64,000 nucleotides of DNA from Helianthus annuus (lineage: Eukaryota; Streptophyta; Magnoliopsida; Asterales; Asteraceae): positions 34,922,904-34,986,903 of the forward strand of contig NC_035444.2 in NCBI RefSeq assembly GCF_002127325.2, written 5' to 3'. The translations under genes were made by a program, and so were the position numbers. The notes beneath the pieces were generated by a model. That model did not search any database and was not told the DNA's origin. It worked only from the letters and a program-made list of their open reading frames with translations. Positions 50,541-61,660 of this stretch are shown here, one piece after another. Numbering within the stretch: position 1 is the first letter of the stretch; every line of letters begins with the position of its first letter.

Positions 50541-50880
50541 GTTGTTTCCCAACAGTTGTTTCCAAATACTGCTGAAGGGTATTGTCTGTTCTCATAGGTT
50601 CTGTTTAATCGAAGGACTGCTGACTTACCATTGTTGCCTAACATCTGTTGTTGCCCGACATTGGTTTCCAAACAACTGTCATCCATTATCAGAGCAGAGG
50701 TTCTGATGTGGACATATGTTAGCCATCAGATCTTTGTAACTTCTGACACGTCAACATTCAATTTTTCACTTTATAAAACCATGTTTCATCCCTAAACAGA
50801 GGTTTTACTTTCGTCTCGAATTTAAAATTCACCAAAGCGGTTTCCACCTTCTTCTTTAACACTTCTTCGTCAACCTCTCG
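50541..50880 (+). other. Helitron interior between gypsy B and the broken frames
   Basis: Resumes the repeats seen before 42990 (TGCTGAAGGGTATTGTCTGT at 50571 matches 42914). It then has a TATA-like TTATAAAACCATG near 50772 and a leader-like TC-rich stretch. The ATG at 50899 follows CAATTCCAATC. Confidence 0.5.
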
Positions 50881-50898
50881 CAAGTTTCAATTCCAATC

Positions 50899-53800
50899 AT
50901 GGTTCTGATGATGAAAAAGCAGCATAACTACCTGGCTATTTTTGAGAAAACCGAGAACAATACTCTCTATCATTCAATGATTGATGTTCTTACATCATCA
51001 AAATATAAGGCCATTCTTACCGCCGACGCACCCATTTACCAAGAGACACTCCGCGATTTCTGGGCAAATGCGAATATTGAAGAAAAAACAATGTGGCATT
51101 CAGTATAACTTCAAAAGTCGGAGGTGAATCGGTTGCTATTACCCCCACTACCATATCAACAACATTTGGGGTAAACGACTTGGCAGGTAAGACATCTTTG
51201 CCGAAAAATGAGATTCAAACAGAGTTGATTGAGAGGGGATATGATGGACAGTTAAATAAGGAAACTATGTTTAAAGGTAATTTTCCACCACTAATGAAAT
51301 TCCTGTTCCATACTCTCTTAATCTGTCTCTCAAATAAAACTACTTCTTTTAATGAAATACCTTTGAAAATTCAGTCATTGGGGTATGCAATTTTGACAAA
51401 TACTGATTTTAACTACTCCCAAGCACTGCTTGCTGATTTGGTTGCAAATTTAAAAAACAATAAAAAGGGGAAAACTGCTGCTTTTCTTATGTTTCCTAGA
51501 CTATTAAGCTACTACCTGCAAAAACATGTTTCTCAAAAAGCTTTTGAAAAGGGTAAAGCTTTTAAAATGAATAGTCTAACATCTGAAACTTTTACTCGCC
51601 TTATGGCTAAAGAGTCAGATGTTTCCAAAACTGAAGCAGAGGGGAATGAGGAAATTTTAGATAAGTCCACAACTGCTCCTCAAACCTCTATTGCTGACCC
51701 CACTGCTGTTGGTGATCACAACACTACAACCACTGCTGTGAAACCCCCACCAACAAAACCCAAAAAGACCAAAACAAAATCCAAAAAGCCCACCAAAACC
51801 ATAAAAACGGGTCCTCTAGAATATGAGAAACCAGAGGTTAACCCTATGACAACACATATGTCACTACAAACCACTGTTGCTACTTCCTCACAACATGTGG
51901 AAAGATCTCAACCCTTAAACCAAACTTCTCATGATTCCTCACAAAAGGAACATGTTGTATTCACAGGGACACCACAATATGATGTCATACCCTCATATGA
52001 GAGTATGCTTAAAAGCCCTTCTCCCGGGGCAATGTCTCTTTCGACAGCAATCCTTTCATCTTCTATTCCACCAAAGTTTGTAACACTGCTTCAAGCTATT
52101 GACATTCAGACTCATAGCAGTCCCTCCCACGAACACTTACTGAGAGTTTAACTTCAACAATAGCTATGTCTGAACCTGTTCAATTAGCTAACCCAAAAAT
52201 AGTTGAGGAGGCTACACCTCTTGAATTTCATCAAATTCTTGATGGTATTTCAAGTGGAGCAGCTACTACAAATGTCAAATCCACTGACTTACATTTGGAC
52301 AGTAGTTTCATCAGTCAGACTCCCTTGAAGGCAACCACTGCTGTGTCTACCAAGGTATCCACTGGTGAGTTCAAGTTAACAACTGGTGAGATCACTAAGG
52401 TAACCACTGATGCAGAGGGAAGTGTCCAGAACCAAGAACAAGGGGCATCTGCTAATGAAAATTTGTAGATACCTCCTCTTTCAAAAGCAGATACAACCAC
52501 CTCTGGTGGGAATTCAGATGATCCTATTAAGTTAGGTGATGGATTAAAATACTAGGATTTGACGGAGAGGATATCCAACTTGGAAACAACTGTTGCTGAT
52601 ATGAAAGATCAATTGAAGCAGTTGGTGGATGCTTTCAAAAGTCGACCTTCTCATCAGCAGTTATGCCAAGAGCTTTGGAATTCAGTATAACCCACTCTTG
52701 CAGCTCAAAGGGAACTGGCTGAGATTCAACTTAATTCCCACATGAAGCTAATTAGAGTTATGGTTGAGCAAGATACAAAGACACACAGGCTGACATCAAG
52801 GGCATAAAAGAGTGCATTGCAAAGTTAACTGGTACTACCCCTGCACCTGTGTTTGAAAAAGACGATGAAGATGATGCTGAAAAGAGGGAAAAGGATTCCA
52901 TGAAAAACTTTGGCAAACCAACACCAAGGAATTAGCCAAAACAAAATCCAAAGCCTGTTAAGCAAACTTCTGCAAAATCTTCTAGAAAATATGACACTGG
53001 TAAGAAAAAGGGAATTGATAATACCCTTAACAAACAGATAGATAAGGAGATTGAACGAAAGCAGAAGAGGAAGGATACAAAAGAGGAAGACGAAGTGATC
53101 AACATTGGAACCTCAAATAGAAGAAAATCACACAAACACAACAAATCTCCTATTGTCATATTTCCTAAACCAATATTACCACCAGAAAAACCAACCACTG
53201 CTGCGAAACTTAAAACCACTGCTGAACCTAAGAAGCCAGATTCTTATACACCTAAACCAAAACTCTCACCAGAAAAACCACCTGTCAAAAAGAAGAATAC
53301 AAAATCCTCATCACCACTACCAACCTCCACTGAAACAATTGTTGATGCAATAAATGCTTCTACAGATGCTAAGACAACAGCGGTTGAGACACCAGTTGTT
53401 TCAACAGTTGTTAGTCAATCCACTGATTCTACCCAATTTCAATTCCCATCACAATTAACCCTCACACTCATAGCACGTTCTTCTTCCCAAACTACTCCTT
53501 CTCCAAAATCTGTTTACATAAGAAAGAGAAAACTCATGGTGCATGAAGAAGAGAAGAAAGAAAAAGTTATACTCGCACCAATTCCGTTATCAGCTACTCC
53601 ATTCATTTAAACTTCACCCAAACCATTCATTCCACCTCCATCAACAAAAATCAACCCATTGGCAGTAAATTTGAGATGAAATGATTCAATTTTACACAGT
53701 GATGATCCATCCAAAAGAACCTTCCCATCTCTTCATGGATTCGAAACTCCAAAGAATATTGATGAATATCTGAAGCTAATGGGCAAGCCAGCAGAATATT

Positions 53801-54828
53801 AGGCAAAAGAAGAGAGTAAAGGGCTAGGGGACACTAACTTATCAGGTCGCATGCAACATTGGCTTAGTCAAGTCAAGAAGTTAGAAGATTTTGCTAGAGA
53901 CCTTAGTAAGAAAATGTCAAATCTGTCACCAAATGCTGAGCTACAAAATACATTAAGGAATGATTTCTTGAACATTATCATGGATACCAAGCCCTACGAA
54001 GCCTACATGTCTGATTTCAAAGACTGGCCCCTTGAAGCTCTTAAAGAGGAAGTTAATAGAATTGTAAAGTTGAATAAAGATCCCCAAATGCAAAAATCTG
54101 CTCCCAACTGGAAACAATACAAAAAGGTTGAAGTGGATGAAGTGTTGAAGTACAAGAGAATGAGGGCAGAACTTGTAGCAGCTAAGTATGGGACTGCTAG
54201 ACAAATTGGAAAATGGTCTAGGCAGTATATTGATCAAGCTTACAATAAGCTAGAAGAGCGAAGAAAGACAGATCCATCCATTCCTAAAAAGCCAATATAC
54301 AAAGATGAAACAACTGTTAGACGTCGGTAGACCACTACCTCTAAAAAGCTGTTCTCATCAGCAGATGTATCCATTGATGTCTTGAACCAAAGAAAAATAC
54401 AACAACTGATGGATGAGGAAGATGAAAAGAGAGAAGTTGAAATCAGAAAAGAGTCTATCAGAAATTAGTTACAATGTGGATTGGATGATGCTTTGTTGCA
54501 ATTACAAGCTCAAGTTGCTCAAACACTTCAAACGTTGGCAAGTAGGCCTCGATCGCCAAACTCCTCTCAAATAAAACTTCTCCCAAGAAACCCATTAGAC
54601 CCAAAAATACTAAATTGGAAGTCTGACAAACAGACCTATGAATTGACTTTGATCAAGTCTGGTGGTAGTGTTGAAAAGATATTAATGGAGAATGCACTTG
54701 GTCTGGATCCAGTTGACCTCCAAGATCTTTTTAACCTTCAGCTTGATATGGATGAAGATGATACTGATTCCTTGGATTTTGAGCTTCAATTCAAAGGGCA
54801 AATCCGAGAAAGGTTGATGAGAGAATAA
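50899..54828 (+). pseudogene. Broken long gene, retroelement-type accessory protein family
   Basis: A series of frames reads in order but in different registers: 50899-51108, 51093-52151, 52166-52468, 53095-53610, 53851-54330 and 54481-54828, separated by stops and frameshifts. The N-terminal part (YHSMIDVLTSSKYKAILTAD, IYQETLRDFWANA, LMKFLFHTLLICLSNKTTSF) resembles the frequent daisy-family hypothetical proteins that accompany pol in long copia elements (ID.L..S....ALT..P.IY...L..FW..A). The middle is Thr/Pro/Lys-rich low-complexity sequence. The C-terminal piece has NWKSDKQTYELTLIKSGG and DLQDLFNLQLDMDEDD. No enzyme motif is present. Family link is from memory; function unknown. Confidence 0.5.
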
Positions 54829-55231
54829 AGATCTGCTGATTCCTTGATTTAGCTTTGCTGAAAGTTGTTGTTGCAGGTGATTGTGTGTTTGTAGTTAACA
54901 TTTGTTGAAACTTAAGTTGTATTCAAATTCTATTAAGTTTTGTTAGACATCTTTTATATGTAATTATGTCTATAAACAGTTTATATTGTCTTTTTGGGTA
55001 AACAATTTACATTGTCAATGGGTGGATACGTGCTTTTTTTGAATAAGAGAATGGAAATAATCGTATGTAACTGATATATTAACCGATAATCTATGGTTAT
55101 AGTTGTCTTTTAGCTATAATAGATGATACGTTTTGATACAATATCTATATACCTATCTATACTTTCTATCAAAATGTGTTATGCATAGTTTTTTAAAAGC
55201 GACCCATGTTTGCACACGAGTCTTACCGCTA

Positions 55232-55232
<1 letters not shown>
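54829..55232 (+). other. Helitron 3' segment and terminator hairpin
   Basis: Non-coding. CTATCTATACTTTCTATCAAAA near 55153-55174 resembles the Helitron's own 5' start. The terminator hairpin is at about 55200-55222 and the terminus CTAG at 55229-55232. Confidence 0.55.

Positions 55233-55302
<70 letters not shown>
55233..55302. repeat. (AAT)n microsatellite at the Helitron 3' junction
   Basis: About 70 bp of TAA/AAT trinucleotide directly after CTAG, the counterpart of the run at 39748-39806. Confidence 0.95.
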
Positions 55303-55305
<3 letters not shown>

Positions 55306-55455
55306 CGGCTAAAAGCCCACCTATTTGATAACACTGCGACATAAGGAATTATTCATCAGCGAATGCAATTAGCGAAGATTAAAAGACACAAGCCTCTGAC
55401 CGATAGCAACAACCATCATTTGCTAGAAGGCACATTTTTTCGGGCTCAAACATGA

Positions 55456-55680
55456 CACGTGAGTTTTGAGTTTTTAAGACCGACCCTGATTGATTACTTT
55501 ATATTTTCCCTTTATAAGGGAATATTATTAGAGATCCATTATATATTTATCTATCTTACACATTCTTTGGAGTTTTTGTGATATTCTTTTCAAAGGTATA
55601 AAACATATCCTTGGAGTTTTTGTGATATTCTTTTCAAAGGTATAAAACATGTCTAAGTAGATTGGGCAAAGATGTTGACT
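55456..55680 (+). promoter_or_regulatory. VQ gene promoter: G-box, duplicated TATA segment, W-box
   Basis: A G-box CACGTG is at 55456-55461. A 44-bp segment containing TATAAAAC occurs twice in tandem (55567-55610 and 55611-55654), giving two TATA-like boxes at 55597 and 55641. A W-box core TTGACT lies at 55675-55680. W-boxes bind WRKY factors, the usual partners of VQ proteins. Site function is inferred from motif only. Confidence 0.45.
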
Positions 55681-55855
55681 CAACACATCAATGAATATTG
55701 AATACTAACTGCAAACTTTTGTGAAGAAAACCCTTCATTCTAAGCATCTTACAAATATCTTTCCATTTGTCTCTATTCATGTTTCACCTTAATACAAATA
55801 CCTCTTAGGATCCTCCGTTACAATCACCACCTGTTTGATCATTCCAAAGTAAACC

Positions 55856-56491
55856 ATGGCTAAAAGACTCGCCCAAGCCTCCCTAAAAATCTCCAAAAAG
55901 CAACCCACACATCAATTCAACAGCCTCATAAAAGTCTTGAAACCAAAGGTTTACATAACCAACTCTTCCAACTTCAAGACCCTAGTTCAAGAGCTTACCG
56001 GAAACGGTTCACACTCTCCAGAACCATCATCTTTCTCCCCTCCTCCTACTATGCATGTCATGTCATCCGAACCAGCTCATGTGATCCAAATCGATGACCA
56101 TGACAGGCCTGATCCAAGTTTAGATAACATATTCATGCAATATGATTATAGTACTTGTGCATCTGAACAATTAGGGTTACAATGGTCTGATCAAGATAGG
56201 ATCATGGACTATGAAAGCCCTGATCCTAGCCTTGATCGTAGCCTTGGATCTAGCCCGGATCCGAGTTTGGATAACATGTTCATGCAGTTTGATGGTTCTA
56301 GTAATTGTTCATCTGAAGAATTAGGGTTGCAATGGTCTCAAGATAAGGTCATCGACTATGTGAATGAGATTGAGCTCAGGAACCTTGAGTCATGGCTTCT
56401 AGACATTGATTCATCGGCTTGTAGCCATGATGTAACCGCTGTGCCCATGAATACATACAAGTATGAGTACAACATGCCGTCTAGCATGTGA
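55856..56491 (+). CDS. VQ-motif-containing protein (211 aa, single exon)
   Basis: Small plant transcriptional co-regulator family that binds WRKY factors, typically in the nucleus, in defence and stress responses. The defining FxxxVQxLTG motif is present as FKTLVQELTG (residues 40-49), preceded by a basic N-terminus (KRLAQASLKISKK) and followed by a Ser/Pro-rich stretch. Intronless structure and length are usual for the family. The C-terminal half contains an internal duplication: PDPSLDNIFMQYD...SEQLGLQWSDQD and PDPSLDNMFMQFD...SEELGLQWSQD, offset 49 codons. The start ACCATGG is in strong context and no upstream in-frame ATG fits better. Stop TGA at 56489-56491. The Helitron terminus is about 620 bp upstream. 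Confidence 0.92.
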   Translation: MAKRLAQASLKISKKQPTHQFNSLIKVLKPKVYITNSSNFKTLVQELTGNGSHSPEPSSFSPPPTMHVMSSEPAHVIQIDDHDRPDPSLDNIFMQYDYSTCASEQLGLQWSDQDRIMDYESPDPSLDRSLGSSPDPSLDNMFMQFDGSSNCSSEELGLQWSQDKVIDYVNEIELRNLESWLLDIDSSACSHDVTAVPMNTYKYEYNMPSSM

Positions 56492-57588
56492 TATGAGCGT
56501 GTATGTATGTATATATCTGCTCATCGTATTGTATAATTTATTAGTTACTTGTATGTGCATGGTTGTATATTCTTTCTCTCCTTATTCAATATTATTTGTA
56601 TTATTTATTTGTTATACAAATACTAATTAACATATTGTAAGATTCATGTCAACAAGTTACTGCTATAGTACGTATTTTCTTTTTTACTTTTATCAACTAT
56701 AAGAAAACTAAGGGGCCGAAATGGTTGCCACTTGGTTAATGGATAACACTACCAGATTAAAAAACTGGCATTTATGACCATATATATTTCGGTCGTAATT
56801 GGTCATATCTTCTTTTGGTGACAGCTTTTTGCGACAAGTTCTTATGTTTGCAGTCGAAAATCTTCAGTTTGTGTCCCTAGATTTGCAACCGATTTGCCAC
56901 AATATCCTCGTTCGACAACCACATTTACGACCAGGGTCTTTTTGCAATCGCTTTGTACCGCCATTTAGTAAAAAATCTGCTTTGCGGACGTCATTTAAAT
57001 TTTAATTATAAATTATTTTATCACAATTTCGCGGCAGTTTTTGACAAATATTTAAATTTTGAAAATTTATTGTTATTATTTTTGTGAACTTTTTGAGACC
57101 AAAATGTAAGGATCGCACATTCATATACCTGTATATCAGAAAACTTAAAAAATACAATTAAATAATTATGAAAGTGAATATATGAGTTCAAATAAAAAAC
57201 TATATTTATATTTGTTTCCCAAAACAAGGTTTGGTGTCATATATTGTAGATATGGCATAAAAGATCTTCGATCTGTGTATAAATCGGATGATCCCATTGT
57301 ATTCTAGATATCCATTGTATACGGACTTGGTTTTATGTTGCGTTTCTTTATGTTGCGTTTCTTTTGTTGGTTTAGAGAATTAAAACTCAAATCTTTCCTG
57401 CAGGGCGGAATTCTCATATCTCGAATATATAACTCATTTATATTGGTCTGATTCTGGATGGATTTAGTTTGTTTATGTTCTCACCTTCTGTATAGAAGAC
57501 ATATATAAATTATTTATAACGAGAGAAGCCCAAAAATAAAAGAGATATAGTTGATGCTACATTACCACATAACATCTATTCATTGGTT
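56492..57588. other. VQ 3' flank and AT-rich spacer
   Basis: 3' UTR-like DNA to about 56680. Then 56759-57010 holds TGACC/GGTCGT-rich sequence (GACCATATATATTTCGGTCG) resembling CACTA-type subterminal DNA, without a recognisable terminus. TTATGTTGCGTTTCTT is tandemly repeated near 57331-57368. No gene seen. Confidence 0.45.
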
Positions 57589-58214
57589 AGGGGCTGTTTA
57601 ACAACTTCTAAATGGTTAAGTGCTAAACCAATAAGAGGTCTGAACCATTAAGAGCCAGTATAATTCTTAACCGTTTAGAGACAAATGTCTGATCAATTCA
57701 GATTAGAGGTCTTAACCATTCAAACTTAGTATAAGGGTGGTCGGTATCATCTCAGGGACTTTGATCACGAGGGGGGTTGCCGAGTGGTGATGGGATGCCA
57801 GCTTCAAATCGGTGAGTGGGGAGTGATGTTTGCGGTGAGTATACACCGATGCGGGAAGAGGAGGGAAGGAGGAGAGAGCGCGTTTAATGGTGGGTCCCAA
57901 CCCTTTTCAACCAATCACATTTTTTAAATTCTTTACCACTCTCCATGTGTTTGACTATTGCCAGTGATTGAGTGCAAAATGGGGAGTGGAGTGAGTACTT
58001 GATATGACATGATATTATTGGCTAGAGAATAACATCAAACACCCTAATAGTGATTGACCACTCCCTCCACCCTAATGTTGAACCATTCAGATGCAAATGT
58101 TTGAACCATTCAGACATCTGCTCACGAAACAAACAGTCTGAACCATTAAGTGCTGAACCAGTAAGATGTCTGAACCATTAAGAGCCTTGTTAAGAGGTAA
58201 ACAAATGGCCCCTT
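57589..58214. mobile_element. hAT-like MITE with nested Harbinger-like MITE
   Basis: Inverted ends AGGGGCTGTTTAACAACTTC and, from the right, AGGGGCCATTTGTTTACCTC. Both arms are filled with AACCATTAAG/CTGAACCATT-type subterminal repeats. No 8-bp target duplication matches, so superfamily assignment is by TIR style only. Confidence 0.5.
57735..58072. mobile_element. Harbinger-like MITE, TAA target duplication
   Basis: GGGTGG...CCACCC ends flanked by TAA on both sides (57732-57734 and 58073-58075). The interior includes GAGTGGTGATGGGATGCCAG and a GGAGGGAAGGAGGAGAG tract. Three-bp TAA/TTA duplications typify PIF/Harbinger elements. It splits the AACCATTCA repeats of the surrounding element. Confidence 0.4.
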
Positions 58215-58934
58215 AATCAACCCCATCAACTAATCAACTGCTCTCTTATATAAGGTGACGTCATTTAGTTTTTTGTTATTTTAATCAAATATTAAATTCG
58301 TAAAATTATGAGTATACCGTTACAACAGAATTATTTTTATTTGTGTTTCATGGCCTGTCAATTATCAAATAGGAACTATTGTTGCACAACAAGCAACACG
58401 TTTAATGGCATTGTACCAACGGCGCATTCACATGGTTAATCTTATTCGCTAGTTTCCAACCATGTCACCCTTCCACACCTTTGGCTGCTAGTTGTCTTGC
58501 ATCACTTTTCCATCATGTATAACGGCGCCGTGACGCTTTACATTGCGGCTAAATAACATAAAATACTCAAAAGGATTCTCTAACTTGGCATATGTGAATA
58601 TATTAAACACTAAAGTAAATTATGTCGAAAGATATATTAAATGATACAGAAAATAATATGCATTCAAATTAACAATTAAAAAATGTTTGATCCTATGTAG
58701 TTAAGTTGATAACAAAACCATTAAGGTTGAATGTTTTGGTTCAAATAAGCAAACTTCCAAACAAACCTATGTTGACTCGTCGGCCAAACCCAAGAAGAGT
58801 TCGTCAAAAATTGCATAGTTTTTGTCATTGCCTAAGCAAACTTCCAAACAAACCTCGGAAGCGAGAATGAGATTGCCAATCTTATAGTGCCATAACATAC
58901 TACCGGCCGGCTTGACCAAAGTTAATAAACGTAT
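58215..58934. other. AT-rich spacer, no gene seen
   Basis: Non-coding; CAAACTTCCAAACAAACCT occurs twice (58749 and 58838). No supported feature besides the target copy CGTAT at its right edge. Confidence 0.6.
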
Positions 58935-59132
58935 TGTTAGAAAAGGAAAAAAATAACTTAGAGAAAATAATGGATCCTCAACATCGTCTCCATTTTTAAT
59001 TAGTCTTTCCTTTTATTTGTTCTTGTAAGCCTATAAATAAAGGCTCTCGTTTTTCATGTTTTGTATGCAAGAATCAAATCAATAAAATCAGTTCCCTTTG
59101 ATTATCTTTGTCTCTGATTATCATTTACAACA
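58935..59132 (+). repeat. 5' LTR of the small gene-capturing element
   Basis: 198 bp, TGTTAGAAAAGG...ATTTACAACA, identical by eye to 60199-60396. Contains CTATAAATAAAGG as core promoter and AATCAATAAAATCAG as a likely polyadenylation region. Confidence 0.93.
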
Positions 59133-59148
59133 TGGTATCAGAGCAGAG
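59133..59148 (+). promoter_or_regulatory. Primer binding site of the small LTR element
   Basis: TGGTATCAGAGCAGAG immediately after the LTR. The first 12 bases are the standard plant site complementary to initiator methionine tRNA. Confidence 0.9.
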
Positions 59149-59451
59149 TTATGATCCTTGAAAACTCTGTTCTCCAATCTCAAACCAAAACCAAAACCAA
59201 AACCAAAATCGTTCAACCAAAATCAACTTCAAATCTTCTTCGCCACGAACCATCCAATCGAAATCAGAAAAAACCAAAATCAAATCAAAACCTAAACCCC
59301 GAAATCGAACCTGAAACCCCGCTGAACTTCGCCGCCGCCGCATCCACTGCCGCCGCTGAAAACCCTAGGGTTTCGCCGCAATCTCCGTCAATCGCAACAG
59401 GAAAAACAATCAATTGAATCAAAATATTCACCGGAAAACATTCAATCAGAG

Positions 59452-59790
59452 ATGTCGAAGAAGAACAACTTATCTCTTAGAAAAAAGCAGTATGAATTCG
59501 AGCTTCGAAGAGAAAAAGAAGAGAGAGATAAGAAGGCGAAGAAGCTGGAAGCTAGCAAGAACAAGAAGAAGGGTAGTGGTGGATTTGCAGTAGGGAAGAA
59601 GGTGCGAGCCTCTGAGGTTAAGCAGATTATTCATGATCTTCGTAAATGGAGACGGTTCCATCATGCATTGGAGGTTTCAGAGTGGATGAACAAGAAAGGT
59701 ATTCGTGCATTTACACCTACAGACCGTGCAGTGCAGTTGGACCTAATTTGCAAAGTCAAAGTAGGCAAAGGCTCCCTTTTTTTTAAATAA
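59452..59790 (+). CDS. Chimeric 112-aa frame: basic protein N-terminus fused to PPR fragment
   Basis: Residues 1-54 (MSKKNNLSLRKKQYEFELRR..., KKGSGGFAVGKKVR) are Lys/Glu-rich and resemble the start of a conserved small basic plant protein that I cannot name. Residues about 55-103 (VKQIIHDLRKWRRFHHALEV, SEWMNKKGIRAF, DRAVQLDLICK) match the N-terminal repeat region of P-class pentatricopeptide proteins of the At2g20710/At4g21705 type, which bind organellar RNA. The join near 59615 keeps the frame open. It then runs into non-coding DNA and stops at 59788-59790. It has an ATG and the LTR promoter upstream, so it could be transcribed; no function is implied. Confidence 0.65.
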   Translation: MSKKNNLSLRKKQYEFELRREKEERDKKAKKLEASKNKKKGSGGFAVGKKVRASEVKQIIHDLRKWRRFHHALEVSEWMNKKGIRAFTPTDRAVQLDLICKVKVGKGSLFFK

Positions 59791-60198
59791 AAGAAAATAT
59801 TAAAAAAAAACAACGTTTCCGTAAAAAAAAAAACAAAGCTCAAAAAAAAAAAATTAGAGCACAAAAAAAATAAAATCTTAAAAAAATGATAGCTCAAAAA
59901 AATCAAAGCTTAAAAATCAAACTCGAAAAACCCAAAAACCCAAACCAATGCCAAGACCCAAATGGCCAAGTTGATTTTTCAACTTGAGGGGAAACCAAAA
60001 CCCAAAATAGGTTGCCATGTCGAAAGGCGGTAGCTCAAATCAAACCAAAAGTTACCATGTCGAAAGGCCGTAACTTAATAGCTCAAACTACCATGTCTAG
60101 GAGACGGTAGCAAATCAAAAACCAAACAAATCAAAACCCAAAAACAAAACCAATCCAAGTTGAATCGTGGCAATCCCACAATTCAACTTGAGGGGGAG

Positions 60199-60396
60199 TG
60201 TTAGAAAAGGAAAAAAATAACTTAGAGAAAATAATGGATCCTCAACATCGTCTCCATTTTTAATTAGTCTTTCCTTTTATTTGTTCTTGTAAGCCTATAA
60301 ATAAAGGCTCTCGTTTTTCATGTTTTGTATGCAAGAATCAAATCAATAAAATCAGTTCCCTTTGATTATCTTTGTCTCTGATTATCATTTACAACA
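60199..60396 (+). repeat. 3' LTR of the small gene-capturing element
   Basis: Second copy of the 198-bp LTR, directly preceded by TTGAGGGGGAG and followed by target duplication CGTAT (60397-60401). Confidence 0.93.
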
Positions 60397-60639
60397 CGTA
60401 TTTGTGTTATGGATGACGCACCACCAAGTTTTATACAAATTGAAAGCGTATTGTGTATATATATAAACCATATGTACTAAGTTTTTTAAATTTGGAAAAG
60501 TAGTAGGCACATATGAATCACCCTAAAACATTTTGAAAACCGAAAAGTAAGAACTATGTACTCACATTGATTGTCGATGATGTGTTTACACGTGCTTGCA
60601 AAGCTCAAGTATTTCCTAATCATTCGGATACTTATAAAG

Positions 60640-61660
60640 TTAGTGTATATTATGGTTTAAACGGAAGATCAGATATAATGTGGTTTATAACCAAACTCGC
60701 GAAGGATCTCATATTCTGATTTGTAAGTGTCTTGAAGTGTTTTGACCCGTTACGACTTGTTAAAATGGTTTTACATCTTTTTAACGGGTCGTTTGCGCAA
60801 ATACGGGTCCGAATGGTCAAATGAGTCTTATGACGAGCCCAACATGTCAAAATATGTTGTATGATGTTACATGATTAGTCTTAAAGTTAGAATATAGATT
60901 ATAAAGGTTTAAAACCATTTTATTTGTTTTTATGCGAAAAATGGCATTTTTGACTTTTTAAGCTATATATATTCGACTCGTCAATTGACCCATCACACGA
61001 AATGACCAAAAGGTATAATCTCAGAGGATTATTCCCTATATTATTATGGTCACATAGTCAGGCTTGATTGGGTTTTAAGGTTGACCAAATGGGTCAAAAT
61101 CGAAAGTTAAAGCAGAAGTCAAACTTTTTGACTTTCGACTAGGAATTGAGCGCTAAACTGAATATGACGAGTTAGACATGATAAAACAAGTCTTATAATG
61201 TTATATAAACTGTTATAATGTCGAAATTTATAGTTTTGATACTTAAAAGTTTATTTGTCGCAAAATGCAAATTCTGCATTTTTGACTTTTATTTTACACA
61301 TGTTTGACTCGTCATTTCGCCTTACTAAACTTTATGATCAGAGGGTGTAACCGCAAGGGATTAACACCTTCATTATTACCATCACATTGGAAAGCTCGAT
61401 TTGAACTTTGACTTGACCTAATTAGTCAGAACAGAAAGTCAAAACAAAATCAATTTGCTTGACTTTCGGCTATTAACTAGCTAATAAACTGAAATAGACT
61501 AGGAGAAATACTTACTAGTGTTTAGATGGAAATATTAGAACTCATAAATGGAGGCTTTAAGTCCAAAAGCAAGCTCTAAGAGTGTTTTGAAGAGTTAAAA
61601 AAAAGAAAGGTGTGAGTGAAACTCAAGAACATGGAGACTATTTATACTAATGGAAGATCA
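60640..61660 (-). repeat. Probable LTR or promoter-bearing remnant, minus strand, internally duplicated
   Basis: On the minus strand a TATA box GTATAAATAG (complement at about 61632-61642) precedes a short leader-like tract. Two diverged halves (about 60780-61180 and 61210-61500) share blocks ATTTTTGACTTTT, TTCGACTCGTCA/TTTGACTCGTCA, a TAT.ATTATTA.GGTCAC/TTATTACCATCAC block, GTCAAA and TTGACTTTCGACTA/TTGACTTTCGGCTA. The composition resembles gypsy LTRs, but no TG/CA ends or partner were found. Confidence 0.35.

Larger units (their letters stand above)
58935..60396 (+). mobile_element. Small LTR retrotransposon (TRIM-like) with captured host genes
   Basis: Two 198-bp LTRs (58935-59132 and 60199-60396) look identical by eye, start TGTTAG and end ACAACA. 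Perfect 5-bp target duplication CGTAT at 58930-58934 and 60397-60401. Primer site TGGTATCAGAGCAGAG follows the 5' LTR directly; polypurine tract TTGAGGGGGAG lies at 60188-60198. LTR TATA box CTATAAATAA. The interior of about 1.07 kb has no gag or pol but holds an AACCAAA repeat, a CGCCGCCGC-rich leader, a chimeric frame (59452-59790) and imperfect CCATGTCGAAAGGCGGTAG repeats. Identical LTRs imply recent insertion. Confidence 0.9.
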
